From: Candidatus Atribacteria bacterium UBA6251
GTDB taxonomy: Bacteria; Atribacterota; Phoenicimicrobiia; Phoenicimicrobiales; Phoenicimicrobiaceae
DNA: 37,413 nt
Assembly: GCA_002441285.1 (NCBI GenBank)
Contig: DJVR01000065.1
Coordinates: 1 to 37,413, forward strand
Direction: 5' to 3'
Positions 7,768 through 16,418 of the stretch are shown piece by piece (position 1 is the stretch's first letter; every line of letters begins with the position of its first letter). The notes under the pieces are model-generated. The model did no database searches. It was given only the letters and a program-made list of their open reading frames with translations, and was not told the origin of the DNA. The translations under genes were made by a program, and so were the position numbers.

Positions 7768-8532
7768 CTATCGCGCCAACCATCCACCATCCACCGCAAT
7801 AGTATAACCATGAACATAATCCGCAGCTCGGGAAGATAAAAAGACTGCTACTCCTTTTAAATCTTCCGGAAGTCCCCATCTTCCTGCTGGGATTCGCCCC
7901 AAAATTTCTGCATTTCTAACCTTATCTGCCCTTAAAGCAGCAGTATTATTAGTTGCTATATATCCAGGAGCAATGGCATTGACATTAATATTATATTTAG
8001 CCCATTCATTAGCTAATAAACGAGTAATTCCCATTACTCCACTTTTACTAGCAGTATATGAAGATACTCGAATACCTCCCTGGAAAGCCAGCATTGAGGC
8101 AATGTTAATAATTTTACCGGGTGTATTTTGTTTAACAAATTGTCTGGCTGCAGCCTGACTGAAAAAAAATACTGTTTTTAAGTTGATATTCAGTACATCA
8201 TCCCAGTCTTTTTCGCTAAACTCCAGGGCTTCACTTCTTCGGATAATCCCGGCATTATTTATCAGGATATCCAGTTTACCAAATTCTTGAATTACTCTAT
8301 TTATAATTCTATTAATTGGTTCAATAGAAAGTAGATTTTCATCCAGGTAAAGAAATCTTCTCCCTAAACCTTCAATTGCTTTTCTGGTTTGAGTGGGATC
8401 AGCCTGAAAATCTACACCCGCAATATCTGCTCCTGCTTCCGCTAATCCTATAGCCATCCCCTGGCCTAAACCAGTGGTGCAACCTGTTACCAGAGCCACT
8501 TTATTATCTAATTTAAAATCATCAAGTATCAT
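7768..8532 (-). CDS. kduD: 2-dehydro-3-deoxy-D-gluconate 5-dehydrogenase (short-chain dehydrogenase)
   Basis: This 254-residue classical SDR carries the cofactor motif TGCTTGLGQG (16-25), NNAG (92-95) and the catalytic S146, Y159 and K163 (SSYTASKSG). The N-terminal FKLDNKVALVTG and the C-terminal YVHGYTIAVDGGWLAR are typical of KduD. It would interconvert 2,5-diketo-3-deoxygluconate and 2-keto-3-deoxygluconate with NAD(H), the step after KduI in breakdown of pectin, alginate or glycosaminoglycan uronates. It lies 27 bases after kduI, and AAGGGGGG sits six bases before the ATG. The pairing with kduI makes this assignment firmer than for a lone SDR. Confidence 0.92.
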   Translation of the reverse strand: MILDDFKLDNKVALVTGCTTGLGQGMAIGLAEAGADIAGVDFQADPTQTRKAIEGLGRRFLYLDENLLSIEPINRIINRVIQEFGKLDILINNAGIIRRSEALEFSEKDWDDVLNINLKTVFFFSQAAARQFVKQNTPGKIINIASMLAFQGGIRVSSYTASKSGVMGITRLLANEWAKYNINVNAIAPGYIATNNTAALRADKVRNAEILGRIPAGRWGLPEDLKGVAVFLSSRAADYVHGYTIAVDGGWLAR

Positions 8533-8559
8533 AAAAAACCCCCCTTAAGATTTATTCTT

Positions 8560-9387
8560 TTATTGTAAACTCTCCATCTTAACATTATCCATATCCCCAA
8601 AAGCTTGATTTTCTCCCACCATTCCCCAAATAAAGGTATAATTTCCTGTACCAACTCCTGAATGAATAGACCAGCTGGGCGAAATCACTGCTTCTTCATT
8701 GCGCACTACAATATGTCTAGTTTCTCCTGGTTTGCCCATAAAATGAAAGACTACCCCATCTTCAGCTAGATTAAAATAAAGATAAACTTCCATTCTTCTT
8801 TCATGGGTATGGCAAGGCATAGTATTCCAGACATTACCCGGTTCTAAAATAGTCATACCCATAACTAACTGGCAACTCTTTACTCCTTGAGGGTGAATAT
8901 ATTTATAAATAATTCTCTTATTTGATTCAGTTATAGAGCCTAGATGCACTGATTCTACTGCATTAATGGCAATTTTTTCCACCGGATAGCTATTATGGGC
9001 AGTAGCGCTATTAAAATAAAACTTAGCTGGATTTTGATGATCCTCTCCTGAAAAGATGATTTCTCGATTCCCTTTTCCAATATAAAGACCATCAAGCTTT
9101 TCCAGAAAATATTTTTTCCCATCTATGCTTACCGATCCTTTCCCTCCAAGATTAATAATCCCCATCTCCCGTCTTTCCAAAAAATAATCAGCTTTAATAT
9201 CTTTTTCTGCTTTTAAAATGAGAGGTTCAATTGTGGTAAGACCACCAATAATAATTCGATCATTGTGGCTATAGACTAAGTTGATTTTGCCGGGAACAAA
9301 TAAATTTTGAACTAAAAACTCCTTTCTAATCTTTTCAGTATCATAATTAATAAAATCGTCTGGATGAACACTATATCTGATTTCCAT
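8560..9387 (-). CDS. kduI: 5-dehydro-4-deoxy-D-glucuronate isomerase
   Basis: This 275-residue cupin-type isomerase shows the zinc site PCHTHERRMEVYLYF, with H193, H195 and E200, and a fourth ligand H242 in SWSIHSGVGTG. These match the E. coli enzyme in spacing. It converts 5-keto-4-deoxyuronate to 2,5-diketo-3-deoxygluconate, which feeds KduD. Length is full for the family. AAGGAGGG precedes the ATG at good spacing. It sits 24 bases downstream of the iclR-type gene, so the regulator and both enzymes probably form one transcript from the promoter near 10.25 kb. Confidence 0.95.
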   Translation of the reverse strand: MEIRYSVHPDDFINYDTEKIRKEFLVQNLFVPGKINLVYSHNDRIIIGGLTTIEPLILKAEKDIKADYFLERREMGIINLGGKGSVSIDGKKYFLEKLDGLYIGKGNREIIFSGEDHQNPAKFYFNSATAHNSYPVEKIAINAVESVHLGSITESNKRIIYKYIHPQGVKSCQLVMGMTILEPGNVWNTMPCHTHERRMEVYLYFNLAEDGVVFHFMGKPGETRHIVVRNEEAVISPSWSIHSGVGTGNYTFIWGMVGENQAFGDMDNVKMESLQ

Positions 9388-9411
9388 CTTTTCCCTCCTT
9401 GTTTAAGTTAC

Positions 9412-10209
9412 TTAATTTACTTTATTCTGGTATCCTAACTGGAAAGAAACATTTAGGGCTTCGTGCTGTACCAGTTCAATTAAAGTAGGTTTATTCTGAT
9501 TAATCCTTTTAGTATCACCGGTTATTCCCAAAGCAGCAACTATCTTCTTAAAAGAGCTAAAAATTGGAGCAGCAATACAGGTGGTTCCTAAAAAAACCTC
9601 TTCATTATCCACCGCATAACCTCGGTCATTAATCAGGTTTAATTCCTGAATAAGTTTCCCTCGATCTATAATGGTATGGGGAGTAAATCTGGTTAAATCG
9701 ATACTACTGACAATTTTATTTCTCTCTTCTTCGGGTTGGAAAGCCAGTAATGTCTTCCCCACTGCTGGAGCATGTAATGGTAAGCTAGAACCTACTATAG
9801 CTCTGGTTTTGTTAGCCAATGGACTCTCTATAATCTCTAAAAAATACAGAGATAGATCCATTAAGATTCCCAGATGGGAAGTCTCGCCACTCTCTCTGGT
9901 GAGCTCTCTCATAAATGGCAAGGATACTTCACGTAAATCTCTAATGTATTGGACATGGTTTCCCATTTGAAATAGCTTAAAACCGAGTTGATATTGTTTG
10001 GAAGATTCTTCACATTCAATAAATTTATGTTTTGCCAGGGTTTTTAAAATATTAAAGGTGGTAGCATAGGGGATTTTAAAATAATGAGCTATATCCGATA
10101 ATCTAGTTTTTTCTCGGTTAATTTCCAGGTATTCTAATATTTTAAAAGCCTTTTCCAGAGTAGATAACCTGTTTTGTTTATTAGTTTTGTTTTTTGAACT
10201 AATGTTCAT
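9412..10209 (-). CDS. IclR-family transcriptional regulator (KdgR-like)
   Basis: This 265-residue protein has an N-terminal winged helix-turn-helix (about 16-75: LEKAFKILEYLEI, then RLSDIAHYFKIPYATTFNIL) and an IclR effector-binding domain (about 85-262) with GSSLPLHAPAVGKTLLAF and a late GTTCIAAPIF. It is the first gene before kduI and kduD, as expected for a local KdgR-type controller that responds to a 2-keto-3-deoxygluconate-like ligand. Family and context support this; the ligand is not tested. No strong Shine-Dalgarno is visible before the ATG (only GAAAA), so its own translation may be weak. Confidence 0.9.
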   Translation of the reverse strand: MNISSKNKTNKQNRLSTLEKAFKILEYLEINREKTRLSDIAHYFKIPYATTFNILKTLAKHKFIECEESSKQYQLGFKLFQMGNHVQYIRDLREVSLPFMRELTRESGETSHLGILMDLSLYFLEIIESPLANKTRAIVGSSLPLHAPAVGKTLLAFQPEEERNKIVSSIDLTRFTPHTIIDRGKLIQELNLINDRGYAVDNEEVFLGTTCIAAPIFSSFKKIVAALGITGDTKRINQNKPTLIELVQHEALNVSFQLGYQNKVN

Positions 10210-10240
10210 TTTTCATATATATAAAAATATTTTCATAAAA

Positions 10241-10269
10241 ATTATATTATTTTTTTGTTTAAAAGTCAA
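10241..10269 (-). promoter_or_regulatory. Sigma-70-type promoter for the iclR-kduI-kduD transcript, with possible operator repeats
   Basis: On the minus strand TTGACT (10269-10264) and a perfect TATAAT (10246-10241) are separated by exactly 17 bases. Transcription should start near 10234, giving a 25-base leader. Two direct copies of ATGAAAA (10236-10230 and 10216-10210), 20 bases apart and so on one face of the helix, lie between the -10 box and the start codon. They could bind the IclR-type regulator; this part is a guess. Confidence 0.75.
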
Positions 10270-10400
10270 TCTATTGATTAATCACCTTACTTATACCTTC
10301 TTTTTTATTAACCATCTTCTCAAGCATTAAAAGTATAGCAACATATTGTTCTATTTCTTCTATCCTGATTTTATATTATTATTTCCTCGGTTAAAGAAAT

Positions 10401-10425
10401 GCCCTTCTTCAGGAAGAAGAAGGGC
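10401..10425 (-). terminator. Terminator hairpin after the DUF4342 gene
   Basis: GCCCTTCTTC (10401-10410) and GAAGAAGGGC (10416-10425) pair perfectly over 10 bases around a 5-base loop. On the minus strand the stem is followed by ATTTCTTT. It lies 72 bases past the stop of the leftward DUF4342 gene and separates that unit from the iclR promoter. It is one of the two GC-richest stems in the window. Confidence 0.7.
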
Positions 10426-10496
10426 AAGGAATCATCTTTTTTTAAACTAATTAGTAATCCTGTCTTGATTAAATTTGTATTCTTTTTCAATATTTT

Positions 10497-10745
10497 TTAT
10501 TCCTTTTTCTCAACAATTAAGGTGCATTTAGTAACTAAAGCTGCTATAGCCCCTAAAGCAGCTAAGGCAGGAACCAATAAAACTCCTACTGCCCCAGCGG
10601 TAAGTGGAAATTCAGCAATGGTTTCATCTTTTTCATTTTTAATAATTATTTTGCGGGCATTCCCCTCCCGAATAATCTCTTTCACTTTCTCTACAATCTT
10701 TTCACCAGAAATAGTAAATTCTTCTTTATTTTTCTGGTTATTCAT
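10497..10745 (-). CDS. DUF4342 domain-containing protein
   Basis: This 82-residue protein has a charged N-terminal half (SGEKIVEKVKEIIREGNARK), then a short beta-strand region (IIIKNEKDETIAEFPLTAGA) and one hydrophobic segment (VGVLLVPALAALGAIAALV). This layout, including the EFPLTAG motif before the membrane helix, matches DUF4342. The family has no established function and is common in Firmicutes and related anaerobes. It precedes nothing closely on its strand and ends at a strong hairpin, so it is probably transcribed alone. AGGG lies six bases before the ATG, within a small repeat of GGATAATA. Confidence 0.8.
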   Translation of the reverse strand: MNNQKNKEEFTISGEKIVEKVKEIIREGNARKIIIKNEKDETIAEFPLTAGAVGVLLVPALAALGAIAALVTKCTLIVEKKE

Positions 10746-10845
10746 TATTATCCCTATTATCCCTCCTTTTTTGTTCAGCCTAATTATAATTAGTAATATT
10801 TAGTAATTAAGTGGACATAGTAATAAATAAAATAAAAAATCTTCT

Positions 10846-13548
10846 TTAACACCTACCCTGAATATAGGTCAGTTTCATTAACTTAAGCAATTCCACATAA
10901 AGTAATGGACATAATGAAAGAATTGCTACTATCCACCACTGATCAGAGGTTAGCTGGACTGTGTAAAAAATATTTTGTAAGGGTTTAGTGGTAATTACCA
11001 CCCATTGCAATATCCCGGAAATAATCACAGCTATGATTAAATAAAGATTACTGAATAAACCCAGGTGTAAAATTGAATATTCTTCTGAACGAGAATTCAG
11101 AGATTGCGATAATTGACTGAAACTAAGGGTAGCAAAAGCCATAGTTCTAGCAGTCTCTAAATTAAAATTTGCCCGACCATAGAGAAAAGCCACCAGAGTT
11201 AATAAACCAATAAAGATGCCCTGTGAAAAAATATTAAATCCCATTTTACCAGAAAAAATTCCCGCAGAAGGGTCTCGAGGCGGTCTTTGCATAATTCCTT
11301 TCTCTATTGGTTCTACTCCTAAAGCTAGAGCTGGTAAACCGTCGGTAACTAAATTTACCCATAATATTTGAATAGGTATTAAAGGGCTGGGTAAACCAAA
11401 TAGAATTGCCCCCGCAATGGCTACTATCTCTCCTAAATTACAGGAAATTAGATAATGGATAAATTTTCTAATATTCTGATAAATTTTTCTTCCTTCCTCT
11501 ACTGCTTTGATAATAGAAGCAAAATTATCATCAGTCAAAATCATATCTGAGGCTTCTTTGGTTACATCAGTTCCAGCAATTCCCATAGCTACTCCAATAT
11601 CTGCCTCTTTGAGTGCCGGAGCATCATTTACTCCATCTCCAGTCATAGCGGCAATCTGGTTTCTCTCCTGTAAAGCCCTAACAATACGGCGCTTATGGTG
11701 AGGAGATACTCGGGCAAAAATGCTGGTATTCAGCACTATTTCCTCTAATTCATTCTGAGAGATTTGTTCTAATTCATATCCATTAATTATCCTATCTCCG
11801 GTGCGAAAAATACCCAATTCAGAACCAATAGCCAGGGCAGTAAGAGAATAATCTCCAGTAACCATAATAGGGTATATCCCTGCCCTCTGACAGGTTTTTA
11901 CCGCCTGGAAAGCTTCTTTGCGAGGAGGATCTATCATCGCAATTAATCCCAAAAAGGTTAAATCTCTTTCCACATCCTCAACCTTTTTACTCTTATCTCC
12001 TTCTTCTTTACTGATTACTTTAAAAGCCACCCCCAAAACTCGTAAAGCTTTCTGGGCTAACTGTTGGTTTTTTGATAAAATATCAGCTTTAACGGAAGCA
12101 TCCAATTCTTCTTTTTCCCCATTCTTTTGATAATATGCACAATGATTTATTACCTGGTCAGGAGCGCCTTTTACCAAAATAATATTATTTCCATCTTTCA
12201 TTCTATGAATAGTAGACATCTGTTTACGGTCTGAATCAAAAGGAAACTCTCTTATTCGGGGATATTCTCCTTCTATTTCTCTTTTCTGATAACCAGCCTT
12301 TGCCCCTAATACTAATAAAGCACCTTCAGTGGGATCACCAATAATTTCCCAATTTCCCCCCGCATCTTTCTGTAACTCTGCATTATTGCAAAGTATAGCC
12401 CCCTTTAATAGTAGAGCTAAATCTTCATCTATTTTTTCCAGTACCTTACCTCCAGCTTGAAGGAATCTCCCTTTTGGTTGATAGCCTTCTCCTTCCACTT
12501 CAATATCTTTTTCAGGAAGAATCAATCTTTTTACCGTCATTTGATTCTGAGTCAAAGTACCGGTTTTATCAGTACAAATAACTGTAACCGAACCTAAAGT
12601 CTCTACTGCTGCCAAACGACGAACAATAACATTCTTTTTAGCCATCTTTTGAACTCCAAGGGCTAAAACTACCGTAACTACTGCTGGTAAACCTTCTGGA
12701 ACAGCGGCAACAGCCAGAGATATTCCAGTAAGAAACATTTCAAAAAATTCAATTCCTCTTAAACATCCTAAAAAGATTAAAAGCCCAATCAAAATTAAGA
12801 TTATTAATCCTAATTTTTTCCCCATTTCATCAAGCTTTTTCTGTAAAGGAGTTACCTCTTGCTTTTGTTCTTTTAGCATTCCAGCGATTTTACCCACTTC
12901 AGTCTTCATCCCGGTAGCTACCACTATTCCTCTTCCTCTCCCTGAAGTAACTGTAGTGCCCATAAATGCCATATTATTCTGATCCCCCAGCATAACTTCT
13001 TCCTGGTCAATCAGCTCATCTCTCTTTTCTACTGCTTCTGATTCTCCGGTTAAAATTGCTTCCTGTACTTTTAGATTAACTGTTTTAAATAATCTTAAGT
13101 CAGCAGGTATAAGATCACCAGCTTCTAGAAGTACTATATCACCTGGAACCAGATGCTGGGCTTTGATTTTAACCTGTCTTCCCTCTCTGAGCACTAAAGC
13201 AGTAGGGGCTGCCATCTTTTTTAAAGCAGCCAAAGATTGTTCCGCTTTATGTTCTTCTACTACTCCTAAAGTGGCATTTAAAACTAAAATTAGGGTAATA
13301 ACTACTGCATCACTTATCTCCCCCAAGATAAAAGATATCAGGGCTGAAACTAATAGAATAATTACTAGAATATTTTTAAATTGATCCAGAAACATTATCC
13401 ATAGGTTGCGATCTTTCTTTTCTTCAAGTTGATTTGGACCAAATTTCTGTAATCTCTCTTTAGCTTCCTCAGAAGTTAAACCTTTTTGTAATTCAGTATT
13501 TAGTTCTATAGCTATTTCTTCAATCGATTTTTGGTAATACTTTTTCAT
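10846..13548 (-). CDS. Cation-transporting P-type ATPase, SERCA-like (probable Ca2+ pump)
   Basis: This 900-residue P2A-type ATPase is full length. An N-terminal cation-ATPase domain (about 1-75) comes first. TGES (167-170) marks the actuator domain, the phosphorylation motif DKTGTLT has D327, and MTGDGVNDAPALKEADIGVA closes the P domain. Metal-site residues follow SERCA: PEGLP (284-288) in M4, SCNLGE in M5 and NLVTDGLPALALG in M6. These indicate Ca2+ rather than Na+/K+ or H+ transport, although Mn2+ or mixed specificity is possible. It would export the cation across the cytoplasmic membrane. The DUF456 gene lies 34 bases upstream on the same strand and may be co-transcribed. AAGGATT precedes the ATG. 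Confidence 0.93.
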   Translation of the reverse strand: MKKYYQKSIEEIAIELNTELQKGLTSEEAKERLQKFGPNQLEEKKDRNLWIMFLDQFKNILVIILLVSALISFILGEISDAVVITLILVLNATLGVVEEHKAEQSLAALKKMAAPTALVLREGRQVKIKAQHLVPGDIVLLEAGDLIPADLRLFKTVNLKVQEAILTGESEAVEKRDELIDQEEVMLGDQNNMAFMGTTVTSGRGRGIVVATGMKTEVGKIAGMLKEQKQEVTPLQKKLDEMGKKLGLIILILIGLLIFLGCLRGIEFFEMFLTGISLAVAAVPEGLPAVVTVVLALGVQKMAKKNVIVRRLAAVETLGSVTVICTDKTGTLTQNQMTVKRLILPEKDIEVEGEGYQPKGRFLQAGGKVLEKIDEDLALLLKGAILCNNAELQKDAGGNWEIIGDPTEGALLVLGAKAGYQKREIEGEYPRIREFPFDSDRKQMSTIHRMKDGNNIILVKGAPDQVINHCAYYQKNGEKEELDASVKADILSKNQQLAQKALRVLGVAFKVISKEEGDKSKKVEDVERDLTFLGLIAMIDPPRKEAFQAVKTCQRAGIYPIMVTGDYSLTALAIGSELGIFRTGDRIINGYELEQISQNELEEIVLNTSIFARVSPHHKRRIVRALQERNQIAAMTGDGVNDAPALKEADIGVAMGIAGTDVTKEASDMILTDDNFASIIKAVEEGRKIYQNIRKFIHYLISCNLGEIVAIAGAILFGLPSPLIPIQILWVNLVTDGLPALALGVEPIEKGIMQRPPRDPSAGIFSGKMGFNIFSQGIFIGLLTLVAFLYGRANFNLETARTMAFATLSFSQLSQSLNSRSEEYSILHLGLFSNLYLIIAVIISGILQWVVITTKPLQNIFYTVQLTSDQWWIVAILSLCPLLYVELLKLMKLTYIQGRC

Positions 13549-13582
13549 ATTCTTAATCCTTATTATTTAACTCCTTAATATT

Positions 13583-14074
13583 TTAAATCATTAATCTAAA
13601 TAAACCGGTAAAAAAATAGAAAGCCAACACTAAAGATAAAGATAATTTTACAAAGATGGCCATAACACTACCCAAAAAAATAATCATTCCAGATCTTAAA
13701 GCTCTGGAATTTTCTTTACCTGCAACTATCTCTCCTAAAATTGCACCCATAAATAGGCCGATTATCATCCCCAGAGGTGGGAAGAAGAATATTCCTATTA
13801 CCATCCCTATTACTGCTCCCCAGACTCCTTGTCTGCTGGTACCATATCTCTTTGCGCCCCAAAGGGGGAGAAAATAATCCCCCAGGGATACTAGTACAGT
13901 TATGACCGCTAAAACCATTAAAAAATTTTTAGTAAAAACATGTTCCTGGCTAGAAAATTGTAGTAATAACAACGAGGTATAGCTTAAAGGTGGTCCAGGA
14001 AGAGCGGGTAGAACACAACCAATTACTCCTAAAATTGAACAGATAACACCTAATATAATTAAAAAATATTCCAA
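13583..14074 (-). CDS. DUF456 family membrane protein
   Basis: This 163-residue protein has four to five hydrophobic segments and the DUF456 (PF04306) features: the early VIGCVLPALPGPPLSY, then SLGDYFLPLWGAKRYGTSRQ, and a glycine-rich pair of helices (VIGMVIGIFFFPPLGMIIG, then ILGEIV). The function of the family is unknown; its glycine-rich helices resemble small membrane-inserted modules. The start is TTG (14074) with AGGAAG upstream. It precedes the Ca2+-ATPase gene by 34 bases, which suggests one transcript, but no functional link is known to me. Confidence 0.85.
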   Translation of the reverse strand: MEYFLIILGVICSILGVIGCVLPALPGPPLSYTSLLLLQFSSQEHVFTKNFLMVLAVITVLVSLGDYFLPLWGAKRYGTSRQGVWGAVIGMVIGIFFFPPLGMIIGLFMGAILGEIVAGKENSRALRSGMIIFLGSVMAIFVKLSLSLVLAFYFFTGLFRLMI

Positions 14075-14189
14075 TTAAACTAACTTCCTTTTGAATAATT
14101 TATTTATAAAACTTATTTTTGTTTATTTGCATAATTACTCAATTTATTATAGAAACAATTTTTAAAAGGCTGAAGGAAAATTGATCCCA

Positions 14190-15980
14190 TTATTTTAATT
14201 CAAAATTTTTTTTATCTTTTTGTTCAGAAAATATTTCGCTTTTCACCGCTTCTATAACTTTTTTTAGGTAATCCTTTTCAATTTTACCTATTAAAGAAGG
14301 AGTATCAAATATTCTTTCTGGTAAACGATAATTATCCAGAGAAAATCCCTCTTGAACTTTAAACCTATATTTCTCTAAATGGATCTCTTTCCCCTTGTTT
14401 ATTAGTTCTTCTTTAGAGAGGTCATAACCAGCATTATGAAGGGCTTCCAGGCAAACTTCGGGTGTGTATATCCCTCGGGCAAAGAAACAGATTACCAGAC
14501 TGGAAAGAATCTGGCGCCAGTATTCCTCCTCTAGTATCATTTTAGCTAGGGCCTCTGGTTTAACCCTTTGTTGAGTTAAGACTTTCTGGTCTATACTATA
14601 ACCAGCATTATCCAAATGACTATGTCTGGTACCTACCAAAAAGCCTATATGAGCAGCTGGACCAGTATGATATCCAGCCATCTCATTCCCAGAAAAAGAC
14701 AGGGCAAATTCATAACCCCCATATTTTTGGGCAGCATACTCTACCCCCTGAGATAAATCCTTAAAAAATTGATTAGGTTGCTCCAGAATAAATTGAACTG
14801 CCTTTATATAAGTAATATAATCACCCCAGCTAAATTGAATACCTCCTGTTTCTTTTTCTGAAATAATTTTTTTCTCTTGAGCTTCTGTTGCCCAGGCTAG
14901 AATTACTCCTGTACTCATAGCATCTAAACCGACTTTCTCTATCTGATCAATTAATTTCAATAATCCTTCTGGTTTAGCTATACCCAGCATAGATCCCAGG
15001 GCATAGATTGGTTCATAATCATAAGAAATCATGGAGGTTTTATAAAAATAAAGCTCATCCTCATAAGGTTCTCGTAAAGCAGCGATGTGAATACACCCTA
15101 CCGGGCAATGTGCACAAGCTAGACGACGACCCAGATAACCTTCTGCTAAATTCTCTCCAGAAATATTTTTTACTCCCTCAAATCTTGCAGTTTGTAGATT
15201 CCTGGTCGGTAGTCCTCCCAACTCATTCAAAGGAGAAGTATTCTCTGCGGTACCTAAATCATGATATTTTTTCATTACTGGAGAGGAGACGGCTTCCTTA
15301 TAAATATGGTCATAGATTTTCCTATATTGCTGCTTATCTAGAAGGGGAATAGAATGCTTTCCCGATATCACGATACCTTTTAATTTTTTACTACCAAAAA
15401 CTGCTCCTAAGCCTAATCTTCCAAAATGACGATAAGTCTCAGTAGTAACCCCCGCATAAGAGATCAGTTTTTCCCCTGCTCCTCCTATACGCATGATCGT
15501 CCGCAGTCCTGTAGCTGGCTCATTCTGACGAATAATTCTACCTACAGTATAACTACTGGTCATTCCCCATAAAGCAGAAGCATCCCGGAAATAGACTTGT
15601 CCATTATGAATAGCTAAATAGATTGGAGAAGTACTTGCTCCCTTAATTACTATAGCTCCGTAACCAGTTAAACGAAGAGCAATCGCGCTTCTTCCCCCAC
15701 AATGGCTTTCACCAAGGTTTCCAGTATGCGGAGATTTAAAGAGAGCTACTGTTTTAGAAGCAAGTGGGAACAAGCCAGTTAGTGGCCCCACTGCCAGGAT
15801 GATCGGATTTTCTGGAGCTAAGGGATCAATCCCTACTGAGCATTCCTCCTTAAGAATTTGAATGGCTACCCCTACTCCTCCTAAGTATTTTTCAAAAAGA
15901 TCACTTCTTTTTTCTATCCAATACTTTTTCTGGGATAAATCTATATACAATATATTTATTAGATTATCTTTTTGGAGCAT
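14190..15980 (-). CDS. Aldehyde:ferredoxin oxidoreductase family enzyme (tungsten/molybdenum pterin)
   Basis: This 596-residue AOR-family protein has an N-terminal domain with GPLTG and SPHTGNLGESHCGGRSA (83-99), a pterin-contact region. The 4Fe-4S ligands are C289, C292 and C296 (CAHCPVGC) with a likely fourth at C498 (SSLVICFF). TRHSHLDNAGYSID (451-464) is near the usual active-site region. Members oxidise aldehydes to carboxylic acids and pass electrons to ferredoxin. The substrate here is unknown, and it resembles the broader WOR5/YdhV-type group more than classical AOR, a tentative placement. It overlaps its ferredoxin gene by 17 bases, which points to a subunit-like partnership. The start ATG has GGAGAGAAG just upstream. 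Confidence 0.92.
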   Translation of the reverse strand: MLQKDNLINILYIDLSQKKYWIEKRSDLFEKYLGGVGVAIQILKEECSVGIDPLAPENPIILAVGPLTGLFPLASKTVALFKSPHTGNLGESHCGGRSAIALRLTGYGAIVIKGASTSPIYLAIHNGQVYFRDASALWGMTSSYTVGRIIRQNEPATGLRTIMRIGGAGEKLISYAGVTTETYRHFGRLGLGAVFGSKKLKGIVISGKHSIPLLDKQQYRKIYDHIYKEAVSSPVMKKYHDLGTAENTSPLNELGGLPTRNLQTARFEGVKNISGENLAEGYLGRRLACAHCPVGCIHIAALREPYEDELYFYKTSMISYDYEPIYALGSMLGIAKPEGLLKLIDQIEKVGLDAMSTGVILAWATEAQEKKIISEKETGGIQFSWGDYITYIKAVQFILEQPNQFFKDLSQGVEYAAQKYGGYEFALSFSGNEMAGYHTGPAAHIGFLVGTRHSHLDNAGYSIDQKVLTQQRVKPEALAKMILEEEYWRQILSSLVICFFARGIYTPEVCLEALHNAGYDLSKEELINKGKEIHLEKYRFKVQEGFSLDNYRLPERIFDTPSLIGKIEKDYLKKVIEAVKSEIFSEQKDKKNFELK

Positions 15981-16386
15981 TTTTCTTCTCTCCCCATTCC
16001 TCCAATTTTAATACTTCATGAGGACAATATTTCGCACAATAACCACAATGACGACACACCACTGGTTTATTAATCTCCTCATCCCAGAATATTGCTCCAA
16101 TTATACAGGCATTTTTACAATATCCACAACCTATACACTTAGCAATATCCAGTTCCACTCCTCCACCTTCACGAGGAGTTAGGGCTTCAGTAGGACATAC
16201 CCTGGCGCATGGTGGATCAGGACAAGCCCGACAAACAATTACAGTAAACCCTCTTTCCATCCCTCCTATTGACATTACCTGAATACTAGATCTAGCTAAA
16301 CCTCCTTCACCTTTTAAACGCGAACAAGCAAACATACAACTCTGACAACCTACACATTTTTCGCTATCTTTTACCGTTAATCTCAT
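15964..16386 (-). CDS. 4Fe-4S polyferredoxin, electron-transfer partner of AOR
   Basis: This 140-residue protein carries four Cys clusters of the DMSO-reductase/HycB-type electron-transfer subunit: CVGCQSCMFAC near residues 12-22, CRACPDPPCARVCP (52-65), CIGCGYCKNAC (84-94) and CRHCGYCAKYCP (111-122), enough for four 4Fe-4S clusters. It would carry electrons away from the AOR encoded directly downstream; the two genes overlap by 17 bases. GAGG sits eight bases before the ATG. The dihydrolipoyl dehydrogenase gene ends 32 bases upstream of it on the same strand. Confidence 0.9.
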   Translation of the reverse strand: MRLTVKDSEKCVGCQSCMFACSRLKGEGGLARSSIQVMSIGGMERGFTVIVCRACPDPPCARVCPTEALTPREGGGVELDIAKCIGCGYCKNACIIGAIFWDEEINKPVVCRHCGYCAKYCPHEVLKLEEWGEKKNAPKR

Positions 16387-16418
16387 CTTTTCATCCTCAT
16401 TTAAATTATTAATATAAA

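Noticed and set aside
10399..10803. 134-residue plus-strand ORF
   Set aside because: It lies opposite the DUF4342 gene and across its terminator hairpin; composition is that of a shadow frame.
15008..15352. 114-residue plus-strand ORF
   Set aside because: It is antisense to the AOR gene, whose conserved Cys motif and reading frame are clear.
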